From: Bacillus sp. PAMC26568
GTDB taxonomy: Bacteria > Bacillota > Bacilli > Bacillales > Bacillaceae
Assembly (NCBI RefSeq): GCF_014235785.1
Contig: NZ_CP060137.1
Span: 2,728,001 to 2,792,000, forward strand
Direction of reading: 5' to 3'
Length of the DNA: 64,000 bases
Positions within the stretch are counted from its first letter, which is position 1. The number at the start of each line of letters is the position of its first letter. The notes under the pieces were generated by a model. That model was not told where the DNA came from and ran no database searches. It saw only the letters and a program-made list of their open reading frames with translations. Below are positions 1 through 9,705 of this stretch, one piece after another. Made by a program: the position numbers and the translations under genes.

Positions 1-228
1 TAGCAATGCTTTACCTTCGCGTTCATCGATAAGATTCAGCCTTACAGCAAAATCAATTTCTCTTGATAATCCAAACATTTGTGTATCTAAAACCTCTTCA
101 TAAAGAGGACATTGAGGCATCGTCAAATTGTCCATTTGGACTTGAATCAGCTTCATAATTTTATCAGCATCAGCCTTTAAAAGCGCAAGTGCTTTTTCTC
201 GATGATCAATTGCAATCTCAGACGCCAA
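1..228 (-). CDS. ylaN: YlaN (UPF0358), partial at window edge
   Basis: First 76 codons of a YlaN-type protein; the 3' end lies outside the window. The conserved core [17 protein letters not shown] followed by [17 protein letters not shown] is characteristic of this roughly 90-residue family. The start is a TTG at 228, chosen because GGAGGGG sits just upstream and the family begins (M)ASE here; no ATG is available. YlaN is a small cytosolic protein linked to iron homeostasis through the Fur repressor in B. subtilis and S. aureus (family knowledge). As in B. subtilis it lies next to the ylaM glutaminase gene. Confidence 0.93.
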   Translation of the reverse strand, partial: MASEIAIDHREKALALLKADADKIMKLIQVQMDNLTMPQCPLYEEVLDTQMFGLSREIDFAVRLNLIDEREGKALL

Positions 229-351
229 TTGAACCCCTCCGTTCCCGAGCAATTACCCTAATCTATCTATTAATATTATAGGGAAAACAGTAAAAAATCA
301 AGAAAAAACAAGACAGTCTTCCGAAGAGTATGAATCCAACTTTAAACAATA

Positions 352-1281
352 TCAAAAAATACTTAATTCATACTTTTCTGATAATAAATGCAGCAGCTTT
401 ATGCCAGCTATACTATTTCCTTTTTCATCAAGTGAAGGTCCAAAAATTCCAATTCCAAAGTGATAAGGGACAATTCCCATTATCCCTCCAGATACACCGC
501 TTTTAGCAGGTATGCCTACATTTATTGCAAATTCACCTGAAGCATTGTACATGCCGCATGTTACCATGAATGTTTTGCATATGCGGGCGATATCCTTTGG
601 GATGATCTGCTTCTCTGTTTGGGGGTGCTTGCCGTCAAGAGCAAAAACCGCCCCTATTTTCGCCAGATCTAAACTGTGCATTTGTACGGCACATTGTTTT
701 GAATATAAATCGATTAAATCATCTACTTGTCCATCTATAATTCCATCCTTTTTCATGAAGTAGCATAGCGAGCGGTTCAGCCATGCCGTCTCAAATTCAG
801 AGGAAGCGATCTCCTGACATACTTTAATTTCTTTATTGAATGTTAATTCTTTTGTAAACTCTAAAAAACGGTTCAGCTTTTCTTCTTTGTCAGCCCCTTT
901 GATCATGTTTGTAACAGCAAGTGCACCTGCATTAATCATCGGATTGAGAGGACGCTGTTTTTCATGTGTTTCAAGCTTTACGATTGAATTAAACGGATCT
1001 CCCGTAGGCTCCATCCCAACTTTATTAAACACATAAGAATGACCATGATCCATAAGAACGAGAGCAAGCGTAAGCACTTTGGAAATGCTTTGGAGGGTAA
1101 AGCTTTTTTCTATATCTCCTGCCGACATACAAGTATTTTCCACATGATAAATGGCGACCGATAAATCATCTTCTTCAGCTTTTGCGAGAGCAGGAATATA
1201 ATCTGCAATCTTCCCTTTTTTTGTTTCTTGCCTTGCTATCTCCACAAGCTGTTCCAATTCCTCGTTTGTTTGACATGGCAT
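352..1281 (-). CDS. glsA: Glutaminase A
   Basis: Hydrolyses L-glutamine to glutamate and ammonia in the cytosol. The serine-dependent glutaminase fold is shown by the S-x-x-K motif SISK near residue 65, the NPMINAGAL segment, and the C-terminal [10 protein letters not shown] loop. An ATG at 1281 preceded by AGAGGTG gives 309 residues, the usual length of the B. subtilis ylaM product. An open frame continues upstream to 1356, but that ATG has no ribosome binding site. Divergent from ylaL, with a 119-base gap that must hold both promoters. No glnT-type transporter is adjacent. Confidence 0.95.
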   Translation of the reverse strand: MPCQTNEELEQLVEIARQETKKGKIADYIPALAKAEEDDLSVAIYHVENTCMSAGDIEKSFTLQSISKVLTLALVLMDHGHSYVFNKVGMEPTGDPFNSIVKLETHEKQRPLNPMINAGALAVTNMIKGADKEEKLNRFLEFTKELTFNKEIKVCQEIASSEFETAWLNRSLCYFMKKDGIIDGQVDDLIDLYSKQCAVQMHSLDLAKIGAVFALDGKHPQTEKQIIPKDIARICKTFMVTCGMYNASGEFAINVGIPAKSGVSGGIMGIVPYHFGIGIFGPSLDEKGNSIAGIKLLHLLSEKYELSIF

Positions 1282-1400
1282 TTTTCCGTTCACCTCTTTA
1301 GGGTAAGTTTGAGGTGTTAGTTTGCCCAATTGAACAGCATCCATGCCGCATGACAAAATCTCAGAAAGCGCTTATACTTTCTATGAAAGGGAGTGTAGCA

Positions 1401-1895
1401 ATGGATTCAATCATCATGATCAAAGGAAATGTTGCCTTTCCAATAACGCTCGACCCGGGTGTATGGATTTTCGATGACAGAAAAGTCGATCTGACTGTAT
1501 ATTTTGAGGAAAACAAATTGGAAATCAATGAATTAGAAGAGTATACAAAGGCTGTATCAAAACATTGGGACAAGGAAATTAGAGAAGGGGCACAAATACC
1601 TTCAGAAAAAACAAAGAAGAGGTTTGAAAAAGAAAAAATCATAAACGGAACATTCGGTATTCCATTTCTTCCATTTTTAAAAAATGCAGAACCTTTACCT
1701 CATGCAAAGTATGTGGTTTTTAAAACGGAAAACGGCGAAATAAAAATGTCTTTGGAAGAAGCATCCACCGTTATCTTAGGATTCAGCAAAAATGGAAAAC
1801 CATTATCCGATGAAGGTCCAGTCACTCTTTATTATGGAGATGGAAGCAATAAAGAAAACCCATTTGTTAAAACGAGAGAAATAATCATCGAGTAG
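1401..1895 (+). CDS. ylaL: YlaL-like conserved protein
   Basis: A 164-residue soluble protein of unknown function. Identification rests on its place next to glsA (ylaM) and ylaK, as in B. subtilis, and on similar size. The sequence begins MDSIIMIKGNVAFPITLDPG and is rich in Lys and Glu, with no signal peptide or membrane segment. The ATG at 1401 follows GAAAGGGAG and is preferred over the open frame from 1314, which overlaps glsA and has no ribosome binding site. A strong terminator follows. Function unknown. Confidence 0.8.
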   Translation: MDSIIMIKGNVAFPITLDPGVWIFDDRKVDLTVYFEENKLEINELEEYTKAVSKHWDKEIREGAQIPSEKTKKRFEKEKIINGTFGIPFLPFLKNAEPLPHAKYVVFKTENGEIKMSLEEASTVILGFSKNGKPLSDEGPVTLYYGDGSNKENPFVKTREIIIE

Positions 1896-1917
1896 TTGTT
1901 TAGATGGGGTGAAATTG

Positions 1918-1953
1918 TAAAAAAGCCGCTGATGAATCAGCGGCTTTTTTCAT
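1918..1953 (+). terminator. Rho-independent terminator after ylaL
   Basis: The inverted repeat AAAAGCCGCTGA / TCAGCGGCTTTTTT encloses a short loop and ends in a T run. The A run on the other side means it may also end minus-strand transcripts. Confidence 0.9.
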
Positions 1954-2007
1954 TGGGTTTTTATGTTTACGAAAAACTTCAGCATACACGAACACAGCAT
2001 TTCATTA

Positions 2008-3336
2008 TTACAGTAAGTCTGCAGCAAGCTGGGCTAAACCCGAACGTTCTCCTTTTACAAGCCTGACATGCCCTGCAATATTCTGGTCTTTAAATTTCTC
2101 TACTACATATGTCAGTCCATTGTTATATTCATCAAGGTATGGATGATCAATTTGTTCTGGATCTCCCATTAATACAATTTTGCTCTTTTCCCCAACTCTC
2201 GTCAAAATTGTCTTTACCTCATGCTTTGTTAGATTTTGCGCCTCATCAATAATGATGAACTGTTCAGGAATGCTTCTGCCGCGAATATAGGTTAACGCTT
2301 CAACTTCTATAGAACCCATTCCCGCCAAAATAGCATCAAGCTCTCCAGGTTTTTTTGCATTGAAAAGATACTCTAAATTATCATAAATCGGCTGCATCCA
2401 CGGCCTTAATTTTTCCTGTTTTTCACCAGGCAAGTATCCGATATCTTTGCCGACAGGGACAATTGGCCTTGCGACAAGCAATTTCTTAAAGGACTTTAAA
2501 TCCTCCGTTTGCATTAAACCTGCTGCTAAAGCGAGCAATGTTTTCCCTGTGCCTGCTTTTCCAATTAAAGTAACTAATGGCAGATCGTTGCGCAATAGAA
2601 GTTCCATTGCCATCGTCTGCTGCACATTTCTCGGACGGATTCCCCAAATATGATCATGGTCAAACACAAGCCGCTTCACTTTTTTACCCGATTTATCAAC
2701 TGTTCCAATAGCAGATGCAGAACCGCCTAACGCATTTTTCATCACAACGAACTGATTTGGATAAAAAGGATGATTGGTAACTTCTGATAGAACCAATTCG
2801 TTTTTTTCGTAAAAACGGTTTAAATCATCTCCGTTTATATACAAATCAAGGTATCCTGTATAAATTCGATCAATTTCCACTACCCGATCACTGAGGAAAT
2901 CCTCTGCAATCAAACCAATGGCATCCGCTTTTACTCTGACAAGCGTATCTTTGCTTACTAAAATAACAGGCCTTCCGTTTTCAGTGGTTTCTTCTTCAAG
3001 TGATAAATTTTTAGCAACTGCCAATATACGATTATCATTTGTTTTTTCTATAAAAATTTCCTGAAGTTCATGAAAGGAGCGATGATTCAACTCAATTCTT
3101 AAAAATCCTCCGCTTGGCAAAGGTATTTTTTCATGCAGCTTTCCAATCAGCCTTAGGCTATCAATCAGTTTGGAAACATGTCTTGCATTACGTCCTATTT
3201 CATCCATATACCGCTTTTTAGAATCGACCTCTTCAAGAACGACCGCGGGAATGACTACCTCGTTTTCTTCAAAAGAAAAAATGGAATTCGGATCTTGCAG
3301 TAAGACATTCGTATCCAAAACATAGATTTTACTCAA
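2008..3336 (-). CDS. ylaK: PhoH-family PIN-domain ATPase
   Basis: A 442-residue two-domain protein. The N-terminal PIN nuclease-like domain spans about residues 1-145, with the acidic residue of VLDTNVLL (Asp8) and the later TNDNRI acidic site. A linker is followed by a PhoH P-loop NTPase domain, with Walker A GKAGTGKT at 259-266 and Walker B FIIIDEAQNL. This PIN-PhoH architecture is typical of Bacillus YlaK and is expected to act on RNA, perhaps as an ATP-driven nuclease or helicase (family inference). The start codon is TTG at 3336 behind GGAGGCGG. Divergent from ylaJ. Confidence 0.93.
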   Translation of the reverse strand: MSKIYVLDTNVLLQDPNSIFSFEENEVVIPAVVLEEVDSKKRYMDEIGRNARHVSKLIDSLRLIGKLHEKIPLPSGGFLRIELNHRSFHELQEIFIEKTNDNRILAVAKNLSLEEETTENGRPVILVSKDTLVRVKADAIGLIAEDFLSDRVVEIDRIYTGYLDLYINGDDLNRFYEKNELVLSEVTNHPFYPNQFVVMKNALGGSASAIGTVDKSGKKVKRLVFDHDHIWGIRPRNVQQTMAMELLLRNDLPLVTLIGKAGTGKTLLALAAGLMQTEDLKSFKKLLVARPIVPVGKDIGYLPGEKQEKLRPWMQPIYDNLEYLFNAKKPGELDAILAGMGSIEVEALTYIRGRSIPEQFIIIDEAQNLTKHEVKTILTRVGEKSKIVLMGDPEQIDHPYLDEYNNGLTYVVEKFKDQNIAGHVRLVKGERSGLAQLAADLL

Positions 3337-3507
3337 CCTTCCGCCTCCTACCTAGTACCCGTTTTTATAGAATGTAGCACATATCGGTCATACAAAAATA
3401 ATCAAGCTGTAATTGAAGCGTTGCTAAAATATATGAAATGGTGCATAAAGATAGAAGATTTATTAGACAATATTATTAAAAAGCATGACCTAAAAAGGAG
3501 TGATTTC

Positions 3508-4116
3508 ATGCGTAAATATGGTTTCTTAGCACTGTTTTTTCTGCTGGCTCTGTCTGCATGCTCTACAAATGAAGGCTCACAAGGTGAAGCGCCTGATGAA
3601 TACAATGGAAAACCGATCAATGTGGAAAACTCGATCAATGATCCTGTTCAAAAAAAATCAGGAGAGCAAATTTCAAGACGCCTTGTTGACCTTGCAGGCC
3701 GAGTACCAGGTGTAAATGATGTCAGCGCCGTTGTTCTTGGTAAATACGCAGTCGTAGGCATTGATGTTAATTCAAAGCTTGATCGAAACAAAGTCGAATC
3801 CATTAAATATGCTGTAGCTGAAAGCATTCAGCACGATCCATACGGAGCAAATGCCGTCATCATTGCTGATGCTGATACAACTGTCCGCTTACGCGAGATG
3901 GGCAAAGATCTTCAAGAAGGAAGACCTGTTGGTGGCATCCTTGATGAACTTGCCGCTATCGTTGGTCGGGTTATGCCAGAGATACCGAATGATATGCTCG
4001 ATAACCAGGAAAATAAACCTACTGAACAAGATAAAGATCAATTGAATAACAATCAGCAAAAAGAACTTGACCGGGAACAAGAAGACCAATCAAAAAATCA
4101 TTTAAAACAAAATTGA
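3508..4116 (+). CDS. ylaJ: YhcN/YlaJ-type sporulation lipoprotein
   Basis: A 202-residue exported lipoprotein. The signal peptide MRKYGFLALFFLLALSAC ends in lipobox LSAC with lipidated Cys18. The central domain, ISRRLVDLAGRVPGVNDVSA and after, is the YhcN/YlaJ fold found in spore membrane and germination-associated lipoproteins. The C-terminal 30 residues are an Asn/Gln/Glu/Asp/Lys-rich low-complexity tail. The ATG at 3508 follows AAAAAGGAGTG; the longer frame from 3421 has no ribosome binding site and would bury the signal peptide. Probably made in the forespore, by analogy with homologues. Confidence 0.9.
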   Translation: MRKYGFLALFFLLALSACSTNEGSQGEAPDEYNGKPINVENSINDPVQKKSGEQISRRLVDLAGRVPGVNDVSAVVLGKYAVVGIDVNSKLDRNKVESIKYAVAESIQHDPYGANAVIIADADTTVRLREMGKDLQEGRPVGGILDELAAIVGRVMPEIPNDMLDNQENKPTEQDKDQLNNNQQKELDREQEDQSKNHLKQN

Positions 4117-4178
4117 GAAAAAAAACAGTGACATATTGTTTCATTTTGAATAGGTGCTATGAGAAAAAAATATAAACG

Positions 4179-4213
4179 AAAAAAGCTTAGATTACATCTG
4201 TCTAAGCTTTTTT
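4179..4213. terminator. Bidirectional terminator between ylaJ and the flavin-oxidase-like gene
   Basis: The inverted repeat AAAAAAGCTTAGA / TCTAAGCTTTTTT separates two convergent genes and serves both strands. Its right arm lies inside the last codons of the minus-strand gene. Confidence 0.88.
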
Positions 4214-4657
4214 CATTGCTTCTAAAACCTGGCTGTCGAGCTTAGCAGCTGCTTTTTCATCATATGTTTTTTCATATGCTGGTTCAGAAGATATTTTTGA
4301 ACCGTAAAACATAACATCTCTTACTTCTGAAATTTTCAGTTCAATAAGAGCCAGTTTTAGCGGAACAGATTCTAATTTTTCTATTTTTACGTGTGCATTT
4401 CCGTTTATGGAATATGTAGATTCATTCGCAAGCAAGGTAATAGCAGCAGCAGGATGCTTTTTAATGTTATCGGCAATGCGGGATCTGTTGTCGACTGCAA
4501 GGTAAACCCTTTCTTGATCAGGTGCATACACCCATGAAACGGCTGAAACATTCGGTGATCCAGTTTCATGATCTAGTGTTGTAAACAGTGCAAATCTTTC
4601 TTTTTGGAGATTGTCAAACAAAGGCTGAATCAATTTTGTTTCTACCTTATTAGCCAT
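4202..4657 (-). CDS. Pyridoxamine 5'-phosphate oxidase-fold protein
   Basis: A 151-residue protein of the FMN-binding split-barrel (PNPOx-like) superfamily, of the small general-stress or FMN-reductase type. Visible features are the N-terminal strand RFALFTTLDHETGSPNVSAV, the middle strand YLAVDNRSRIADNIKKHP (flavin phosphate-binding type) and AAITLLAN. There is no pyridoxine-pathway context, so true PNPOx activity is unlikely; a flavin- or heme-linked reductase or stress role fits better. The ATG at 4657 follows GGAGGGAAG. An open frame reaching 4849 has no ribosome binding site and encodes unrelated residues, so it was rejected. Confidence 0.83.
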   Translation of the reverse strand: MANKVETKLIQPLFDNLQKERFALFTTLDHETGSPNVSAVSWVYAPDQERVYLAVDNRSRIADNIKKHPAAAITLLANESTYSINGNAHVKIEKLESVPLKLALIELKISEVRDVMFYGSKISSEPAYEKTYDEKAAAKLDSQVLEAMKKA

Positions 4658-4785
4658 TTTCTTCCCTCCATTAAAGTTGTATAATGCTATCATACCTTTT
4701 TTTCTTTTTCCTTTCCAACAGTAAAACATATTTCTTTTGAAATAACCTGAAACGCAGAAAAAATATATGAATGATGAGGTGTCAA

Positions 4786-4986
4786 ATGAGAGTAAAATGT
4801 GTTTTGTGCGATAAAGTAGAAACGATTGAAGATGAAACGCTGCAGGCAAAACGGCTTAGGAATCGCCCAATCCATACATACATGTGTGCTGAATGTGATA
4901 ATCGCATTGAAAACCGGACAATAGAACGGGCAAATACAGGAAATTTCAGACTGTATCGAGATAAGAAAACAGAGGACAACTGGTAG
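4786..4986 (+). CDS. ylaI: YlaI-like zinc-ribbon protein (DUF2197)
   Basis: A 66-residue small protein with two CxxC knuckles (CVLC near residue 5, CAEC near residue 36), a probable Zn ribbon. The segment RNRPIHTYMCAECDNRI is typical of YlaI. The ATG at 4786 follows GATGAGGTG. It is the first gene of a two-gene unit; the next gene starts on the last base of this stop codon. Function unknown; nucleic-acid or protein binding through the Zn ribbon is a guess. Confidence 0.87.
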   Translation: MRVKCVLCDKVETIEDETLQAKRLRNRPIHTYMCAECDNRIENRTIERANTGNFRLYRDKKTEDNW

Positions 4987-5417
4987 TGCTTTTTAGAGGG
5001 GTTCTAGCAGGCTTGATCAGCGGAACCGCTCTTGGTCTCTTTTTAAAAGGAATCGAAGCAATGACTGGTCAAAAAGTATATGTATTATTGCTCAATGTGG
5101 ATTTTATATACAGCAGTCTACTTCCTGAGATAATAGAATTTAATATGCATTTAGCAGTTGCTTCATCCATCGGAATTCTTTATGTTTACATCCTGTATTT
5201 TTTCAGGATTCAATTTAAGGTGAAAAAAGGACTTGCAGCAATGGCCTTAACCGTTCCAGCCATCTTTTTGTACTTTCCTCTTACATCTTTGGCGAAAAAA
5301 GAAACACCAGCCTTTAACGATTATCCTTCAATAGGATGGTGGACAGCAGGCCATATTCTATTCGCTGCCGTGCTTGCTTGTTCAGAACATTTTATCAATA
5401 AAAAAACACCTCAATGA
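4986..5417 (+). CDS. Conserved membrane protein of unknown function
   Basis: A 143-residue polytopic membrane protein that I cannot assign to a named family. Four hydrophobic segments are visible: about residues 4-20, 55-75, 84-103 and 119-134. The start is a GTG overlapping the ylaI stop by one base (TAGTG), so it is probably translated by coupling. A strong terminator begins at its stop codon, giving a compact two-gene ylaI operon. No known motif was seen. Confidence 0.72.
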   Translation: MLFRGVLAGLISGTALGLFLKGIEAMTGQKVYVLLLNVDFIYSSLLPEIIEFNMHLAVASSIGILYVYILYFFRIQFKVKKGLAAMALTVPAIFLYFPLTSLAKKETPAFNDYPSIGWWTAGHILFAAVLACSEHFINKKTPQ

Positions 5418-5428
5418 GGTGTTTTTTT
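5400..5428. terminator. Bidirectional terminator
   Basis: AAAAAACACCTCA / TGAGGTGTTTTTTT hairpin at the junction of two convergent genes, overlapping both stop codons. Confidence 0.9.
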
Positions 5429-5711
5429 ATTGGAAATTCTTATATTTTTCAGGTTCTGCCTGTATTTGATCGATCATGCTGTCGATGAGTTCTACTGGGA
5501 ATCTTGATGTTTTCGATTCTCCGTCTATTTGATAGCGGACAAGATACATCACATCATCCTTATGAATCGTTAAGTCAGTCAACGCATGATTTTCCTTGAG
5601 CAATTCGTCAAACAGCATAAACGTATCAATTGCAGCCGTATCATCTGGACGTGCATCTGCAACAACTTTAATTGACAGCCAATTATAAAGCGAGTCCTGA
5701 AGAGAACTCAT
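5427..5711 (-). CDS. Conserved hypothetical protein (94 aa)
   Basis: A 94-residue acidic soluble protein, with no signal peptide or membrane segment. It lies directly downstream of ylaH and overlaps it by four bases (ATGA), so the two are translationally coupled and probably co-transcribed with typA. Sequence such as [17 protein letters not shown] and the C-terminal helix [15 protein letters not shown] is reminiscent of small Bacillus hypothetical proteins. Function unknown. Confidence 0.75.
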   Translation of the reverse strand: MSSLQDSLYNWLSIKVVADARPDDTAAIDTFMLFDELLKENHALTDLTIHKDDVMYLVRYQIDGESKTSRFPVELIDSMIDQIQAEPEKYKNFQ

Positions 5712-6031
5712 GTCGCTTCATTCCGTTCAGATTTTTTGGATTGATGCAGCCGGATCTTATAAATAATTAAAATCAAGGCAGCTACAATCAAACCTTCAGC
5801 TACTGGAAGAAATGCACCTAAAAACGTTAAGACAGTACAGCCGAGCATCAAGAACAGGTAAATGACAATTGCCTTCAAGAGGGGAAGCTTTTTTGCAAAC
5901 CCCAGCTTAAATACAATTATTGATAATCCGAGAATGACCAAATATAAAATATTCGCCCCTGTTTGTGTATCAGGATCGGTTCCTGTATAAATCGCATAGG
6001 CAACCGGCCACATACTTTCGTATACGTCCAT
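5708..6031 (-). CDS. ylaH: YlaH-like membrane protein
   Basis: A 107-residue integral membrane protein with three predicted membrane segments (about residues 25-42, 49-68 and 72-92) and a basic C-terminal tail. Size, topology and position immediately downstream of typA match B. subtilis YlaH. The ATG at 6031 is preceded by GGAGGGG. Only 38 bases separate it from typA. Function unknown. Confidence 0.85.
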   Translation of the reverse strand: MDVYESMWPVAYAIYTGTDPDTQTGANILYLVILGLSIIVFKLGFAKKLPLLKAIVIYLFLMLGCTVLTFLGAFLPVAEGLIVAALILIIYKIRLHQSKKSERNEAT

Positions 6032-6069
6032 CCCATATTCCCCTCCATTGCATGTCTAGGGTCTATATC

Positions 6070-7914
6070 TTAAAGCAAGCCAGCTAATTTTTTCTTCTTA
6101 GCTTGTTTTTCACGCTCATTTTTATCAAGAATTTTCTTTCTTAAACGAATGGATGTTGGAGTAAGCTCACAGTACTCATCATCGTTCAAGTATTCAAGAG
6201 ATTCTTCTAGTGACATGATGCGAGGTTTTTTCATTGTGCTTGTTTGGTCTTTATTTGCAGAACGGATATTTGTTTGCTGCTTCATTCTGCAGATGTTGAC
6301 GACTAGATCATTTTCACGATTGTGCTCTCCAACGATCATGCCTTCATACACATCTTTACCAGCGTCAAGGAAAATAATTCCGCGGTCTTCAACACCTTGG
6401 ATACCGTAAGTTGTTGATTTTCCGTTTTCCATAGAAATCAGTACGCCTTGACGACGTCCGCCTACTTGACCTGGCTGCATTGGCTGATAGCTGTCAAATG
6501 TGTGGTTGATGATGCCGAAACCGCGAGTGATTGACATGAATTCTGTAGAGTATCCAATTAATCCGCGTGCAGGCACGTTAAAAATTAGTCGAACTTGACC
6601 GTTACCGTTGTTAATCATATCAAGCATTTCACCTTTGCGGGCACCAATTGATTCCATAACAGAACCAGTATGCTCTTCAGGTACATCAATTTGAACGCGT
6701 TCAACTGGCTCACATCTGACTCCATCAATTTCTTTAACGATAACTTCAGGTTTAGAAACTTGAAGCTCGTAGCCTTCGCGGCGCATGTTCTCGATTAAAA
6801 TTGAAAGGTGAAGCTCTCCGCGGCCTGATACGATCCAGGCATCCGGAGATTCTGTGTTTTCAACACGTAAACTTACATCTGTCTGTAATTGAGCCATTAA
6901 ACGCTCTTCAATTTTACGTGAAGTGACATATTTTCCTTCGCGGCCTGCAAATGGGCTGTTGTTTACAACAAACGTCATTTGAAGAGTCGGCTCATCGATA
7001 CGAAGAATTGGCAATGCTTCCTGATGCTCTACCGGGCAAACCGTTTCCCCTACGTTGATATCTTCCATTCCGGAAACTGCTACTAGATCTCCTGCTTTTG
7101 CGCTTTCAATTTCTACACGCTTTAAACCTTGGAAACCGAATAATTTTGTTACACGGAAGTTCTTGAAAGAACCATCAATCTTCATTAATGATACCTGCTG
7201 GCCAACTTCCATCGTTCCGCGGAATACGCGGCCGATTCCGATACGTCCAACATAATCGTTGTAATCAAGAAGAGCTACCTGGAATTGAAGAGGCTCATCT
7301 GTATTATCAACTGGAGCAGGAATATGCTCAACAATAGAATCAAACAATGAAACCATGTTTTCTTCCTGATCAGCAGGGTCCGGGCTTGTGCTCGCTGTGC
7401 CATTCATAGCTGAAGCGAAGATAACCGGGAACTCAAGCTGCTCTTCTGATGCATCAAGTTCAATAAATAAGTCTAGAACTTCATCCACTACTTCCTCTGG
7501 ACGGGCAAAATCACGGTCAATTTTGTTAACTACTACGATTGGCGTTAAATTTTGCTCAAGCGCTTTTTTCAGAACAAAACGTGTTTGCGGCATACAGCCT
7601 TCATAAGCGTCAACAACAAGTAAAACGCCGTCAACCATTTTCATGATCCGTTCTACTTCTCCGCCAAAGTCAGCATGTCCAGGTGTATCCATAATATTGA
7701 TGCGTGTATCTTTATAATTAATTGCCGTATTTTTTGCTAAGATCGTGATTCCGCGCTCGCGCTCTAAATCATTGGAATCCATCGCTCTTTCAGCAACTTG
7801 TTCGTTCGCACGGAACGTACCTGCCTGATGAAGCATTTTGTCGACAAGAGTCGTTTTTCCGTGGTCTACGTGGGCAATAATAGCAATGTTTCGAATATCA
7901 TTTCGAAGTTTCAC
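6070..7914 (-). CDS. typA: GTP-binding protein TypA/BipA
   Basis: A 614-residue translational GTPase related to EF-G, acting on the ribosome during 50S assembly and under cold or stress conditions. The G domain shows G1 AHVDHGKTT near residue 15, G3 DTPGHADF near 77 and G4 NKID near 131. EF-G domain II, III and V segments follow and the basic C-terminal BipA extension ends [12 protein letters not shown]. The start codon is GTG at 7914 behind AGGAGATG. It is the first gene of a typA-ylaH-hypothetical unit and is divergent from ylaF. Confidence 0.97.
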   Translation of the reverse strand: MKLRNDIRNIAIIAHVDHGKTTLVDKMLHQAGTFRANEQVAERAMDSNDLERERGITILAKNTAINYKDTRINIMDTPGHADFGGEVERIMKMVDGVLLVVDAYEGCMPQTRFVLKKALEQNLTPIVVVNKIDRDFARPEEVVDEVLDLFIELDASEEQLEFPVIFASAMNGTASTSPDPADQEENMVSLFDSIVEHIPAPVDNTDEPLQFQVALLDYNDYVGRIGIGRVFRGTMEVGQQVSLMKIDGSFKNFRVTKLFGFQGLKRVEIESAKAGDLVAVSGMEDINVGETVCPVEHQEALPILRIDEPTLQMTFVVNNSPFAGREGKYVTSRKIEERLMAQLQTDVSLRVENTESPDAWIVSGRGELHLSILIENMRREGYELQVSKPEVIVKEIDGVRCEPVERVQIDVPEEHTGSVMESIGARKGEMLDMINNGNGQVRLIFNVPARGLIGYSTEFMSITRGFGIINHTFDSYQPMQPGQVGGRRQGVLISMENGKSTTYGIQGVEDRGIIFLDAGKDVYEGMIVGEHNRENDLVVNICRMKQQTNIRSANKDQTSTMKKPRIMSLEESLEYLNDDEYCELTPTSIRLRKKILDKNEREKQAKKKKLAGLL

Positions 7915-8053
7915 ATTTTCATCTCCTAAAAAATAAAATAACCTTATGTATTATACCACAAACTTTTGTAGAAAAAAGAAATCATTTTATGTAAACTGAT
8001 AAAAGGGACAAAAATTAATTGTTCAAGCGGTTTACGAAAGGGATGAAATTTTA

Positions 8054-8239
8054 ATGAAATCCGGAAAATGGGTTTTCTTTCTTTTAGCATTAATCGCAGC
8101 CGGATCCATGATCTGCATCGGAATTGCCGTTGGTGAAAGAAGCATATTAGGAATTTTATTATCGATTATTGCCCTGATTGCAGCAATGGGATTTGGCTTT
8201 GCCACTAAAAAGAAAATGCGTGATAAAGGTCTGCTTTAA
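8054..8239 (+). CDS. ylaF: YlaF-like small membrane protein
   Basis: A 61-residue protein made mostly of two hydrophobic segments (about residues 6-25 and 31-49) followed by the basic tail TKKKMRDKG. Size, divergent position next to typA and sequence style match YlaF of Bacillus (DUF5325 type). The ATG at 8054 follows GAAAGGGATG. Function unknown. Confidence 0.85.
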   Translation: MKSGKWVFFLLALIAAGSMICIGIAVGERSILGILLSIIALIAAMGFGFATKKKMRDKGLL

Positions 8240-8286
8240 TTAGAAGCTTGGATGAATTTCTCCAAGCTTATTTAAATTTCACCAAT

Positions 8287-8311
8287 TAAAAGACCCCAGA
8301 TTATGGGGTCA
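8287..8311 (-). terminator. Terminator of the GNAT/yktC operon
   Basis: On the minus strand GACCCCA...TGGGGTC followed by TTTT. The hairpin starts at the GNAT gene stop. A second weak inverted repeat (AAGCTTGGA/TCCAAGCTT) at about 8244-8270 could terminate ylaF on the plus strand. Confidence 0.75.
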
Positions 8312-8764
8312 AACTGGTTTCACTAAAATCATATAGTCACTGCCATTCGTGTTCTTCTCCATTTTCAGCTGCTCAAACCCGCTGGCGCCTAAAAATTGCA
8401 GCCATTCCAGCTGTGCCAGAGGACAGCCTGCAAAAAGCGCCTTATGCCCTTTTCGTTTTAATTCATCTGAAATTTGGGTTATGACTTCTTTAGCCAGCCC
8501 TCTGTGCCGAAACTTTTTATGAATTAGGATGGTTCCAAGCCAAGGTTTTTCGTTTGACGGTGACCATTCAATATGAAAGGAGATTCCGGCTTTCTCATTT
8601 TCCTTCGTCCATACAGACCAATTGCCATTATACATTTTATAAGAGAGCAAATATTCTTCAAGCTGATCTGGTGTGCATTCTTCCTGCATCCACATTTCGC
8701 TATCAGTAATTAATTCTCTAAAAAAAGAATAGTCCGCTTCCGTTAATAGCCGATTCTGTATCAT
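8309..8764 (-). CDS. GNAT-family N-acetyltransferase
   Basis: A 151-residue acetyltransferase of the GNAT fold. The acetyl-CoA-binding motif A is recognisable in LGTILIHKKFRHRGLAKEVI (near residue 90), with the Q/RxxGxG/A pyrophosphate loop represented by KFRHRGLA. Substrate unknown. The ATG at 8764 directly abuts the stop codon of the upstream yktC gene (stop at 8765-8767), so the pair forms a tightly coupled operon ended by a terminator. Confidence 0.87.
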   Translation of the reverse strand: MIQNRLLTEADYSFFRELITDSEMWMQEECTPDQLEEYLLSYKMYNGNWSVWTKENEKAGISFHIEWSPSNEKPWLGTILIHKKFRHRGLAKEVITQISDELKRKGHKALFAGCPLAQLEWLQFLGASGFEQLKMEKNTNGSDYMILVKPV

Positions 8765-9556
8765 CTATTTATGGAGATAATCCTTTAATATGGTCGAATG
8801 AATTCCCTTCTTTGCAACAAATATACTGTTTTGGCCAAGAAGGCTGATCTTTTCTCCCTCTAAAGTTGTTGCACTTGCCCCAACTTCCTCAAGCAATATC
8901 AAACCAGCGGCAAAATCCCAGGGAGCAAGTCTGAGCGTGATATATGCATCAAGCCTGCCTGAGGCTACGTATGCAAATTCCAGAGTAGCCGATCCATAAG
9001 AGCGTGTGCCTCTTACAGCTTTTGCAATAGGAATCAATAAATTGTGATCAATGCGCCGATTCTCCATCACCCATGTTGCATTAAGTGCAATGACAGCTTC
9101 ATTTAAAGGGACATCTTTCAGTTCAGGGAGCCTGATGTCATTCATATATGCGCCATTGCCTCGAACAGCATGATAAAGCTCATCATGAACAACATCATAG
9201 ATTAAACCTATTTTTCCTATTCCATCTTCATAAATACCGATTGAAATGGCAAAATTCCGCTGCTGATGAACAAAGTTCATCGTTCCATCGATTGGGTCAA
9301 CAATCCATACAATACCTTCTAAAGATTGAATTTCATTCCCAAAACCCTCTTCCCCAAGAATACGATGTTCAGGGTAGGTTTCATTGATTTTCGAAATTAA
9401 ATACTGCTCGGTTTCTTTATCCATATTGGTAACTAAATCATCTGGATTTGATTTTGTCTGAATCGACAGTTCGTTTTGAAAGGATTGTCTTATTTTTTCG
9501 CCAGCTTCATATATCCATGATTTTGCATGCTGTTCGATGTCTGCCCAATTTGCCAT
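8765..9556 (-). CDS. yktC: Inositol-1-monophosphatase family protein
   Basis: A 263-residue Mg-dependent sugar-phosphatase of the IMPase/SuhB family. Metal and substrate motifs are intact: LGEEGFG near residue 70, the WIVDPIDGTMNFVH signature near 88, and PWDFAAGLILLEEVG near 215. The family hydrolyses inositol-1-phosphate or related substrates such as NADP, pAp or fructose-1,6-bisphosphate; which one applies cannot be read from sequence. Homologue and position match B. subtilis yktC. Confidence 0.93.
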   Translation of the reverse strand: MANWADIEQHAKSWIYEAGEKIRQSFQNELSIQTKSNPDDLVTNMDKETEQYLISKINETYPEHRILGEEGFGNEIQSLEGIVWIVDPIDGTMNFVHQQRNFAISIGIYEDGIGKIGLIYDVVHDELYHAVRGNGAYMNDIRLPELKDVPLNEAVIALNATWVMENRRIDHNLLIPIAKAVRGTRSYGSATLEFAYVASGRLDAYITLRLAPWDFAAGLILLEEVGASATTLEGEKISLLGQNSIFVAKKGIHSTILKDYLHK

Positions 9557-9663
9557 GTTAAAACCTTCTTTCTATGTAGAAAAGTATCTATGTTTATAGG
9601 ATACTTAAGGAAATTATGGAAAGCAAGAAAAGGCTATTTTTGCAAAGTATGTATTTAATCAGA

Positions 9664-9694
9664 TAAAAACGAACCCTTATACGAGGTTCGCTTC
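9664..9694 (-). terminator. Terminator of the 62-aa gene
   Basis: On the minus strand GCGAACC...GGTTCGTTTTT, just downstream of the small gene's stop codon. Confidence 0.78.
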
Positions 9695-9705
9695 GTATGA
9701 TACAT

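Noticed and set aside
4658-4849. N-terminal extension of the PNPOx-fold protein
   Set aside because: Real SD and family start are at 4657; the extension is low-complexity and unlike the family.
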